A DNA stretch of 31,906 nt from a virus, in the IMG/VR virus record IMGVR_UViG_3300032753_000117, positions 1 through 31,906 of that record. One strand, given 5' to 3'. The notes under the pieces are model-generated. The model was not told the origin of the DNA and ran no database searches. It saw only the letters and a program-made list of their open reading frames with translations. A program made the translations under genes and the position numbers. Shown piece after piece: positions 15,951 to 22,781 of the stretch. The first letter of the stretch is position 1. Each line of letters begins with the position of its first letter.

Positions 15951-17051
15951 TTATGAAAATGCTACGACTTTGGTAATCGAACCGTAAGTCAAAGTTGGAT
16001 TTTGTTGACTACCAAATTGCCAAACATCTGGATACTGCCAACTAATACGCATGTAGTTGTATTGTCCACCGGTGCTTGCTACCGGAACATTATTAAAGGT
16101 CACAGTAGTAGTTGTAGCGGTATTGAATGTATAACTTTGAAGTTGTGGCGCATTTAAAAATGAACTAACGGCAATTGTCATGTCTTCTGTAGCTTCGACG
16201 TAAACTGTTCCGATAAAGTTTACTAGAGTTACTTCAAAGTTCATATATTCGATTGGAACAGCTTCGTAAAATTTACAAGGAATTGCAGGAGTATGATTGA
16301 TAACATTACCCATGAAGTTAATTTCACCTACAAAACTGTCGTAAACCATTTCATCTCTGAAAGTCGGTGTAGCATTACCAATCAATTGTATTTTACCAGG
16401 TGCACCAAATTGGCTATCGTTATATAACATAATTTCATTGCCAGCTGGATCAATACCTGTAACGCTATAAGTCAAATACTGATCTGCTAAGTCTGAAAGA
16501 TCTTCTTGAGGAATTACAATATTTCCTAAACCTTTAACAATATTGCTAATTGACAAGCCAGTAGCATTGGCAACTGTTTGATTTTGAAATGTTACAGTTA
16601 ATGTTGTAGTTGCACTATCGATATCGCTAGCAACTCCGCTGACAAATACTGGGCCAATAATGTTTGTTCCAGTTACCTGGTAGTTTATTGAAAATGTTCC
16701 AGTGATATTTGCTGTTGGAATTGTAATAGTTGTACTAGAACTTTTTCCGTTAGTAGCAACAACTGTGGCATTAGTTGCACTAGCTACACTTTGCAAATTC
16801 ATGTTATAAGGGCTATTAGGCAATGCTTTGCCGCCTTGATCCATAATATTAACTACAATATTATGCAGAGCTGTTGTTAAGTCGAGACGCTTTTGATCGA
16901 CATTTTGAATGTCAAATTCAAGGACGTTGTCGACCCCATTGTAAATTTTTATTGTTCTTGCGTACACGACACGGTTCTCCACAGTGAATCCTGCCAAATC
17001 GGCTAATAGTATTGTTCTATTAGGATATAAATAACTTTGGATTTTTTGCAT
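15951..17051 (-). CDS. Probable virion structural protein (366 aa)
   Basis: I cannot name the family with certainty. The N-terminus (MQKIQSYLYPNRTILLADLA then ENRVVYARTIKIYNGVDNVL) and the C-terminus (YMRISWQYPDVWQFGSQQNP then LTYGSITKVVAFS) look like folded beta domains seen in tail/baseplate proteins of aquatic T4-like phages. Residues about 110-170 are a Thr/Ala/Val-rich segment similar in style to the fibre repeats (TTITIPTANITGTFSINYQV). No catalytic motif is seen. An AAAGG ribosome site and a CATAAATA late box support the start and late expression, so a structural role is the best inference. Confidence 0.65.
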   Translation of the reverse strand: MQKIQSYLYPNRTILLADLAGFTVENRVVYARTIKIYNGVDNVLEFDIQNVDQKRLDLTTALHNIVVNIMDQGGKALPNSPYNMNLQSVASATNATVVATNGKSSSTTITIPTANITGTFSINYQVTGTNIIGPVFVSGVASDIDSATTTLTVTFQNQTVANATGLSISNIVKGLGNIVIPQEDLSDLADQYLTYSVTGIDPAGNEIMLYNDSQFGAPGKIQLIGNATPTFRDEMVYDSFVGEINFMGNVINHTPAIPCKFYEAVPIEYMNFEVTLVNFIGTVYVEATEDMTIAVSSFLNAPQLQSYTFNTATTTTVTFNNVPVASTGGQYNYMRISWQYPDVWQFGSQQNPTLTYGSITKVVAFS

Positions 17052-17069
17052 TTGGCAGAACCTTTAATG

Positions 17070-17077
17070 TATTTATG
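17070..17077 (-). promoter_or_regulatory. T4-late-type promoter box, CATAAATA
   Basis: One mismatch to TATAAATA, 18 nt upstream of the ATG at 17051 with an AAAGG site between. It overlaps the start codon of the plus-strand gene at 17075, so transcription in the two directions may interfere. Confidence 0.55.
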
Positions 17078-17449
17078 GCAAAATTAAGAGACAACATAGA
17101 ACAAAATTTACCCTTCATTAGCGTACTAAACTACGGCGAAAATGAATACGTGGGCATCATTATCAATCAGGACCAGTTTGTAACTAGCTTCTACGATCTT
17201 AATGCTATTAAAACTCCTGAGGAAAAGACGAATTTCTTAGAAATAGGAGAAACATGGTGGTGGGAATCGAATCGACAATTCCCTATTAATATTTTCTGTA
17301 GAGATCAAATACAGCCTTTTAACTATTGTATAAAAACTTTCAATAGTAAAGATGTGCGAGTATTACTTGGTCCTGTAGTAAATTTAATGAATCTTACTAT
17401 GAAACGTGTGAAACGCAAGAGTGTACAGTTAGTCCGCAAGACTCGTTAA
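17075..17449 (+). CDS. Conserved-looking hypothetical protein (124 aa)
   Basis: Unrecognised function; the composition and length look like a real small alpha/beta protein rather than a shadow. It has beta segments (FISVLNYGENEYVGIIINQD, then FVTSFYDLNAI), a Trp-rich turn (GETWWWESNRQFPINIFC), a later 'VRVLLGPVVNLMNL' segment, and a strongly basic tail (MKRVKRKSVQLVRKTR), which could bind nucleic acid. It is the only plus-strand gene between 2818 and the right edge. It is divergent from the virion gene and overlaps the convergent mini-DnaE gene by 21 nt. No forward late box or clear promoter is seen; an AACCTTTA sequence precedes the ATG. Confidence 0.7.
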   Translation: MAKLRDNIEQNLPFISVLNYGENEYVGIIINQDQFVTSFYDLNAIKTPEEKTNFLEIGETWWWESNRQFPINIFCRDQIQPFNYCIKTFNSKDVRVLLGPVVNLMNLTMKRVKRKSVQLVRKTR

Positions 17450-17998
17450 ATTTTCACAAATTAAATTCATCTGCACAACGATAACATGTGCATAGGCAAT
17501 GGCGTGTGCCTTCTTAAAATAATACTCGTCAGTCGTTGGTTTCGTCCAGACTTCTTTGAACACCTCGTCCCAATCCTTCCCTAATAAATGTTTCTTTGCT
17601 GGTCTTATGATTGCGAGACATGCCGCGAGCTGTTCGATACTTGTTGGCTTCATCTTCCTCAATACGTGCCCGTGCCCATTCACGTGAAAAAGATTGTTCG
17701 TAAATTCGTCTTCTAGAAGTAGATTCCATATAGGTTCCATATTCAGCAATTTTTTTAGATGCTGTATACTATTAACGCCTTCGTACACCGAAACGTTTAA
17801 AAAATCGAGCTTAAAATATCCTCTTTCTTCTGCCGTTTTATAATCTAACGTAGAAATTCTATCAATAGGATTGTACGGAACACCAGTGCAATAAACACCG
17901 GTGTTATGCTTTTTAGTACTGTCAATACGTGCGTCAATATGCTTTAATAAATCTAAAGCCTTTGTTCTATCTGCAAAATCTATATCAATATCTGGCAT
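17429..17998 (-). CDS. Miniature C-family DNA polymerase palm-like protein (DnaE-like, 189 aa)
   Basis: The whole protein reads as a condensed bacterial DNA polymerase III alpha palm. MPDIDIDFADRTKALDLL (1-18) matches the PDFDVDF motif with catalytic D401/D403 of E. coli DnaE. KKHNTGVYC (29-37) matches the GKHAGGV loop. YFKLDFLNVSV (61-71) matches KFDFLGL with D555. LFHVNGHGHVLRKMKPTSIE (103-122) matches VFQLESRGMKDLIKRLQP. IIRPAKK (130-136) matches FRPGP, and YYFKKAHAIAYAHVIVVQ (159-176) matches GFNKSHSAAYALVSYQ. PHP, most of the fingers, the tau/clamp-binding and OB parts are missing (full DnaE is about 1160 aa). All three acidic positions remain. It is the last gene of the replication operon. 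Whether it polymerises, transfers nucleotides or is regulatory is unknown. Confidence 0.75.
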   Translation of the reverse strand: MPDIDIDFADRTKALDLLKHIDARIDSTKKHNTGVYCTGVPYNPIDRISTLDYKTAEERGYFKLDFLNVSVYEGVNSIQHLKKLLNMEPIWNLLLEDEFTNNLFHVNGHGHVLRKMKPTSIEQLAACLAIIRPAKKHLLGKDWDEVFKEVWTKPTTDEYYFKKAHAIAYAHVIVVQMNLICENLTSLAD

Positions 17999-18163
17999 TT
18001 AATAATCCGTATGTATCCATTCTTTAGGTTCATCTTTAGTAGGATTGTATGGTTCCTTAGTAACAGGGTTAACTAGTCGCCAGATGTCTGCACAACGATT
18101 TTGTTCGGGTATTTCTTCGACAATCGTTCCATCTTGCAATAACCATGTTACTGGAGAATTCAT
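17999..18163 (-). CDS. Small hypothetical protein (54 aa)
   Basis: A 54-codon frame exactly fills the gap between its neighbours: its ATG overlaps the upstream TGA as ATGA (18160-18163), and its TAA abuts the ATG of the mini-DnaE gene. The product starts MNSPVTWLLQDGTIVEEIPE, contains QNRCADIWRLVNPVTKEPY, and ends in an acidic KEWIHTDY. It has no hydrophobic segment and one Cys. The perfect packing is the main evidence that it is a real gene. Its function is unknown. Confidence 0.7.
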   Translation of the reverse strand: MNSPVTWLLQDGTIVEEIPEQNRCADIWRLVNPVTKEPYNPTKDEPKEWIHTDY

Positions 18164-18852
18164 ATTCCTGACTCCTTTACTACTTGTTTAACTAGTTCAA
18201 CATCTGCTGGTAATTTTTTAAATTTACTTACCCAGAATGGCGGATCAATGATATTTTGTATATGTGCCAACTGTTCATCGCTAAACTTTTGTAGCATAGT
18301 TTTTCCGCTTGTACTATTTAAAACTAACCACGGACTAATTTTTCCATCTTTAATATCATAACATGCACGACTTAGACTAACATAATTGAAATAATGGTTC
18401 CAAGCCGCATTATTTGCTTCTCCCCACTCTTGCATGTGTATGATGCTACGCTCGAGAGCTGTCTCGACAGATTCTCGTTTAATCAAATCGAATACATACT
18501 GTTCATATAATTCTTCTCTACACCAATGGTCTAACTTCACTCCACTAGTGACAACATAATCGATGAATCTCTCTGGGTATAAGGGGTTAACATTACTGAC
18601 AAAACTACCAAATTTAACAAAAGCATTATAGTAAGGACTTTTTGCAAACTCATCATAAGTCTTACTACCTTTATTGTTTTGAGTTGTTTGATAAAACCTA
18701 TTAAAGGTATCGTAGCCTAATACTACATGTCTTTCTGTACGTGCAAGTGCTCTGCGTTTTTGTTCGCAAACATGCACAAACAGGGTTTTTTCCTGCATAA
18801 ACCCTTTGTTACAATATTGACATACGAATGGTTGGTTAGCTAAAGCCATCAT
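18160..18852 (-). CDS. Zinc-finger-containing phage protein (230 aa)
   Basis: The N-terminus carries a single C2HC zinc finger: C-x2-C in FVCQYCNKGF, then H and C in TLFVHVCEQKRR (CxxC-x12-H-x-C), followed by a basic stretch. This suggests nucleic-acid binding. The remaining 190 residues are helical, with aromatic-rich stretches (YYNAFVKFGSFVSNVNPLYP, later WNHYFNYVSLSRACYD). They look like the conserved zinc-finger proteins of unknown function in aquatic T4-like phages. The start at 18852 (MMAL) uses an ATGATGG junction overlapping the TGA of the upstream gene; M2 is an alternative. Its place between the gp62-like and mini-DnaE genes suggests a replication-linked role. Confidence 0.75.
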   Translation of the reverse strand: MMALANQPFVCQYCNKGFMQEKTLFVHVCEQKRRALARTERHVVLGYDTFNRFYQTTQNNKGSKTYDEFAKSPYYNAFVKFGSFVSNVNPLYPERFIDYVVTSGVKLDHWCREELYEQYVFDLIKRESVETALERSIIHMQEWGEANNAAWNHYFNYVSLSRACYDIKDGKISPWLVLNSTSGKTMLQKFSDEQLAHIQNIIDPPFWVSKFKKLPADVELVKQVVKESGI

Positions 18853-19325
18853 TTTAATTTTTTAGCAATCGTTGCTTCATCCATGCCGTGTTGACGTGCA
18901 AGGTCTTTAATTTCTTTATCTGTTGACATAACTGCCAACATTTCTATTTCATCACGTTTAGCATTAGGCATTAATTCTTCTAGGAATTTTGCCTTTTTAC
19001 TGCCACCCGCTTTCTTTTTAAAACCAATCCATTCATGATAGAATTGTGTAGTACCATCATAACTACACATACACAATAACTGCCAAAGTAGCTTAGGATG
19101 TTTTTGTAAAACATTCCAGTTCTTGTTAAAATACTCATTAACGGTTAATATAAAGTGTTCTTGGATTTCACGTTTATTACTTTTTACACTACTGATATAA
19201 CGGTTAAGAATGTATAACTCGCTCTTAAGACTTTTTTGTTGTTCAGGAGTCATTTCATCCCAAACAGACTTTGCATTTAGGTCAACAAATGCTATTTTTT
19301 CTTTAAGTTCGATTTTATCACTCAT
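18849..19325 (-). CDS. gp62: Probable clamp-loader small subunit, gp62-like (158 aa)
   Basis: Tentative assignment. The sequence is all-helical. It has the pattern LNRYISSVKSNKREIQEHFI (helix opened by 'xNRxxS'), then LWQLLCMCSYDGTTQFYHEW, then IGFKKKAGGSKKAKFLEELM. It ends with a short helix-turn-helix-like segment (IKDLARQHGMDEATIAKKL). This matches my memory of the divergent gp62 clamp-loader subunit in T4-like phages, which lacks ATPase motifs and partners gp44. Neither gp44 nor gp45 is in this window, so the operon context supports a replication role without proving it. It overlaps both neighbours (8 nt upstream, 4 nt downstream). Confidence 0.5.
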   Translation of the reverse strand: MSDKIELKEKIAFVDLNAKSVWDEMTPEQQKSLKSELYILNRYISSVKSNKREIQEHFILTVNEYFNKNWNVLQKHPKLLWQLLCMCSYDGTTQFYHEWIGFKKKAGGSKKAKFLEELMPNAKRDEIEMLAVMSTDKEIKDLARQHGMDEATIAKKLK

Positions 19326-19602
19326 ATTTTTCTTGGCTTAGTTTGTATAACATTTTAACACGATCTATGGCTTTTTGCAAGGCGGGATTGTCCTTTCCTG
19401 CTAATCGTATTCTAATCCATTCATTGTGGTCATCTAATTCTTTTTGACCGCCAGTCCGCACATCAAATCGTTTCGATTCTTCAGGATCATAATCCCAACC
19501 AACAGCTTTCCGAGTACTTGGGTCTGCTCCAAATTCTCTAGCATAGGTAGTGTTGCCGTCACGTTCGTAAATATAAGTTGCACCTGGTTTAAGACTGCCC
19601 AT
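19318..19602 (-). CDS. Conserved phage protein of unknown function (94 aa)
   Basis: The small protein MGSLKPGATYIYERDGNTTY followed by AREFGADPSTRKAVGWDYDP resembles a short family I recall from T4-like cyanophages with no assigned function. The first 50 residues look like a compact beta unit. The rest is a charged helix (EWIRIRLAGKDNPALQKAID then RVKMLYKLSQEKYE). It lies 2 nt after the upstream stop and overlaps the gp62-like gene by 8 nt, consistent with co-translation. Confidence 0.75.
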   Translation of the reverse strand: MGSLKPGATYIYERDGNTTYAREFGADPSTRKAVGWDYDPEESKRFDVRTGGQKELDDHNEWIRIRLAGKDNPALQKAIDRVKMLYKLSQEKYE

Positions 19603-19603
19603 T

Positions 19604-20170
19604 TCATGTATCCTTATGCAAATTTCCGCTAACTGACACCCGCTTACTTTCGCGATCCCTGAATGGATAGACGTAATGCATTATCTCAGCAGGAAAAATT
19701 AAAATCATTTTTTCTTCTGGTTGCACAAGTGCATGTGCTGGAAATAAACTATTTGTATGCCCGTATGTAAATTGTATGGAACCTTCCGTATAGTCAATTT
19801 GTTGACGTCTTTTGTTCAAATAGTTAGCTCGATACTTAGGAGTTTTTAAATAGATTACATAAGATAAAGTTCCAAAATGATTATGTAAAGGCAAAAATCC
19901 ATCATGTGCTTGTACATTAATCCATTGTTTTTTCAACTTTAAAATGTTATTTCCAATGTATTCTGTTACATGTACCTGGATGTTTTTTTCAATATAATCC
20001 TTGTGTTCTTCCTTTAAAAATGAAAAATCTGCACCATCCCAGAAGTTTTCATTCTGATGTAATTGTTCGTAAGACTCTAAATTATTTTCATATTCATTCA
20101 GCAAGAAATCGTAAAATTCTTGAGAAATCTTGCTTTGATAAATTTGAATACCGAGCGGAATTAATTTCAT
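19604..20170 (-). CDS. 2OG-Fe(II) oxygenase family protein, copy A (188 aa)
   Basis: Predicted 2-oxoglutarate/Fe(II) dioxygenase. Metal-ligand candidates are H96 and H98 in FLPLHNHFGTLSYVIYL, and distal H165 in LIFPAEIMHYVYPF. R177 in KRVSVSGNL fits the co-substrate arginine. The N-terminal 85 residues are helical. It is only distantly similar to its neighbour (20167-20802), so the pair is either an old duplication or two recruits of one family. The two overlap as ATGA, so they are translated together and may act together or form a heteromer. The substrate is unknown. Confidence 0.8.
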   Translation of the reverse strand: MKLIPLGIQIYQSKISQEFYDFLLNEYENNLESYEQLHQNENFWDGADFSFLKEEHKDYIEKNIQVHVTEYIGNNILKLKKQWINVQAHDGFLPLHNHFGTLSYVIYLKTPKYRANYLNKRRQQIDYTEGSIQFTYGHTNSLFPAHALVQPEEKMILIFPAEIMHYVYPFRDRESKRVSVSGNLHKDT

Positions 20171-20802
20171 ACTTGTTCGTCTTTAGGGAATAATTTTGCA
20201 TCAAATGCCATAACTAACCGTGATCCAACACCCTTCCAAGGATAAACTGTATGTGGAATATAACTTGGAAATAAAATTACAGTTCCAGGAGTAGGAGTAT
20301 ATTTCCATGTATCCTGCATGATAAATTTTGTTAAATCTCTGTTCTGAGGCAGTTGGAAAACAACTTGACTGTCCGTTGGATTTTTAGTTTCGTCGTCTAA
20401 TTCCGGAGCACTGATATAGATATTCCCGCTTAGATGAGCATTTGGATGTGTATGAATTTCTTGATAATCGCCTGACTCTTGTCTAATGGTCCAGATACTT
20501 CCGATAACTGGTTTACACATCTTTAACTCTTGATGGCCTGATTGTTGTGTCACTAGTTCCATGTAACCTTGACAGATACTTTCTAACCAATTTTTAAGCC
20601 ATGTAACATCTAAATTTAAATCATTAGGGTATACATGTATCTGCTGACCGCCTCGAATACTAAGCATAGGATTACCACTATCATTCAATTCCGGATGGCG
20701 ATGTAGCTCTTCAGCAAGGGCATAGATTTTGCTAAATTCTACTGGCGGTACTGTATCCATTGCCATAATTACGGGTTGAAAATATGCTACTTGTAATGTC
20801 AT
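20167..20802 (-). CDS. 2OG-Fe(II) oxygenase family protein, copy B (211 aa)
   Basis: Predicted 2-oxoglutarate/Fe(II) dioxygenase of the TIGR02466-like type. It has YQEIHTHPNAHLSGNIYI (H117 and H119), TPGTVILFPSYIPHTVYPW (H184), and SRLVMAFD with R195 as the likely 2-oxoglutarate ligand. The 'SGNIYI' and 'FPSYIPHxVxP' blocks are close to the family consensus, so it is probably catalytically competent. ATGA overlaps exist with both neighbours. The family includes many phage members without known substrates; protein, nucleotide and small-molecule targets are all possible. Confidence 0.85.
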   Translation of the reverse strand: MTLQVAYFQPVIMAMDTVPPVEFSKIYALAEELHRHPELNDSGNPMLSIRGGQQIHVYPNDLNLDVTWLKNWLESICQGYMELVTQQSGHQELKMCKPVIGSIWTIRQESGDYQEIHTHPNAHLSGNIYISAPELDDETKNPTDSQVVFQLPQNRDLTKFIMQDTWKYTPTPGTVILFPSYIPHTVYPWKGVGSRLVMAFDAKLFPKDEQV

Positions 20803-21305
20803 AATATTTTATCCAATTGAATAATTTCATTTTGTCTACTGATTTCTTTGACAAAATATACACAGTCTGGTTTATTTCCTTGTTGTAATGGAGTCGCTAA
20901 TAATTGACTATTTTTCATTTTAGGAAAATACCATTTAACATCATTGTAAAAATTTACAATTTCAATCTTTTTAAACTCTACCCTAAACGAGCTTAGTGGA
21001 TTGAAACACAATGCTTCAAAACCTCTGTCATTTAAACTAGTTAACGGTAAAATTTCAATGTCACATCCGCTTTGACTATCACCCACAGCAATTGACCAAT
21101 CTATTGGCATTGCAATTTCATCATTGCCGATTCTTAAGACCATAGCTGGAGCGTTAAAACTTTCCAGGAATATTAAAGGCATGAATAAGAAATCCGGATC
21201 GTCTGGCGAACTGTTATCTAATACTGCGAATCTTGTATTTTCGTCTACTTCCTCTGGTAAGTTGTTCAATGAGAACATCTCGTTGTCTAATGTTAATATC
21301 TGCAT
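20799..21305 (-). CDS. Conserved phage protein next to uvsW, unknown function (168 aa)
   Basis: No family assigned. The protein is beta-rich and acidic at the N-terminus (MQILTLDNEMFSLNNLPEEV), with FLFMPLIFLESFNAPAMVLR, then AMPIDWSIAVGDSQSGCDIE, LCFNPLSSFRVEFKKIEIVN and a Trp/Phe-rich VKWYFPKMKNSQLLATPL. I recall similar proteins beside uvsW in T4-like phages of aquatic bacteria, without function. It begins 6 nt after uvsW ends and overlaps oxygenase B as ATGA, so it is part of the same operon. Confidence 0.7.
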   Translation of the reverse strand: MQILTLDNEMFSLNNLPEEVDENTRFAVLDNSSPDDPDFLFMPLIFLESFNAPAMVLRIGNDEIAMPIDWSIAVGDSQSGCDIEILPLTSLNDRGFEALCFNPLSSFRVEFKKIEIVNFYNDVKWYFPKMKNSQLLATPLQQGNKPDCVYFVKEISRQNEIIQLDKIL

Positions 21306-21311
21306 AATTCC

Positions 21312-22781
21312 TTATTTTTGCCAATCTATCTTTTCAATCGTGAACGGATATTTGGCATCCTTGTAAAATTTCTTCCTCGTCGTGAGGTGACGCTTGGCAA
21401 ATTTACAGGTCGACGTAACGTCCCAGATTTGTACAAAGTCTTTGTCTTCCGCTTTTCTAATGCCTCGCCCAATGCTTTGTATAACCCTAACAAAGCTCTT
21501 TCCGGGCTCAAGAAGAACCAGATTAAAAATACGGGGGATATTAATACCCACAGCGGCCACACCAAAAGTCGCCACAGTAATCTTGTTATCATTTGTTGCA
21601 TGTTCTTTGTATTCCTCTTTGCGTTTCGTGCCTTTTACTTCGCCTGAAATAAAAACAGCGCCTTCTATCATTTCTGTTAATAATTTGCCTGTATCGATCC
21701 TATTGACTAGAATTAGTGTATTGCCTGTTTCTGCTAAGCCTTGAACTAGTTTACTAAAATATGTCATCCTGTCTTTGTTAGTGACAAGATACTTTAATTC
21801 TTCTTGATATGTTTTAAATTCTGGTAAATCTATTAGTTGTAAGATGTTTACATGTAAGTTACTAAGCACACCCATCTCTTGTAATTCATGTGCCTTAATT
21901 CCACCGACTACAGGACCTATTGATGCAAAAATAGGTTCAGCTTCAAACGCATCTTTAGGGACTGTACCAGTTAATCCCCAACGAATAGGTGCGTTACACA
22001 AGTTTTGTGTGAGTAAATTCTTAAGAACTTCTGCCTTAGCCATGTGTACTTCATCAACAATAACAGTCTTAACTCCGTCAAGGAATTCTGCCAGGGTGTA
22101 AGCTAATTCTGCATCCCAGTTCTTGGATTTTTTATCTAATATGTTAAGCGATTGCCAAGTACATATAGTATGTGTCTTACCTAAATCTTTACGATCACCA
22201 TAATAAACGCCAACATCTAATTCAACGTTAATAAAATCTTCTTCTGTCTGGGTAACTAAGTCTTTGTTAGGAACAATAGTAATTGTGCGACCATATTTTT
22301 CAGCACAATGCGCTAGTGTCGCTGTCATAATAGTCTTACCAGCCCCGGTTGCAACTTCCTGCAATGCTTGAGTGTTAGTGAAAAATCTATTGACTACTTC
22401 CGTTTGATCATCACGTAACACAATAGGTTGTCCAGCAAATCTATGTCCTTCAGGCCATACTTTTCCTTGGTCTGCCCAGTAATTTGCAGTCACAGGAGTG
22501 AATTCAATTTTGCTAGTTGTACGCAAATCTTCTAATTCATCAATGTCAATATCCATGTCTGCAAGTATGCCAAGACACTTTTCTAGCTGACTCAAATAAC
22601 CATTGCCGCCAAGCCCAAACATTGACACTTTACCGTCCCAACGACCTAATTTATAAGCTGGACGATAACGTGCAGTTGGATCTTCATACTTAAAAGTATT
22701 AGCCAATTTTTTGCGAGCTTCTAATTGCAAGCCTTCGAATTTAATGTTAACTTCGTCTCGAATTACTAATTTTACTGCCAT
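21312..22781 (-). CDS. uvsW: UvsW-type superfamily 2 DNA helicase (489 aa)
   Basis: ATP-dependent helicase that unwinds R-loops and branched DNA, and in T4 helps switch origin-dependent to recombination-dependent replication. The N-terminal domain (1-110) is followed by an SF2 core: Q-like motif before VLRDDQTEVV, motif I EVATGAGKT (142-150), motif Ia region TITIVPNKDLVTQ, motif II VDEVH (242-246), motif III WGLTGT, then the second RecA domain with TLILVNRI and motif VI IQSIGRGIRKAE. The length matches T4 UvsW (503 aa). The first 10 nt overlap the upstream 399-aa gene. A weak AAGGAT site lies about 11 nt before the ATG. Confidence 0.95.
   Translation of the reverse strand: MAVKLVIRDEVNIKFEGLQLEARKKLANTFKYEDPTARYRPAYKLGRWDGKVSMFGLGGNGYLSQLEKCLGILADMDIDIDELEDLRTTSKIEFTPVTANYWADQGKVWPEGHRFAGQPIVLRDDQTEVVNRFFTNTQALQEVATGAGKTIMTATLAHCAEKYGRTITIVPNKDLVTQTEEDFINVELDVGVYYGDRKDLGKTHTICTWQSLNILDKKSKNWDAELAYTLAEFLDGVKTVIVDEVHMAKAEVLKNLLTQNLCNAPIRWGLTGTVPKDAFEAEPIFASIGPVVGGIKAHELQEMGVLSNLHVNILQLIDLPEFKTYQEELKYLVTNKDRMTYFSKLVQGLAETGNTLILVNRIDTGKLLTEMIEGAVFISGEVKGTKRKEEYKEHATNDNKITVATFGVAAVGINIPRIFNLVLLEPGKSFVRVIQSIGRGIRKAEDKDFVQIWDVTSTCKFAKRHLTTRKKFYKDAKYPFTIEKIDWQK

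Noticed and set aside
17529-17729. 66-codon charged frame inside the mini-DnaE gene
   Set aside because: It is on the same strand in another frame, is Arg/Glu-rich as expected from frame shift of this sequence, and the host gene's motifs run straight through it.
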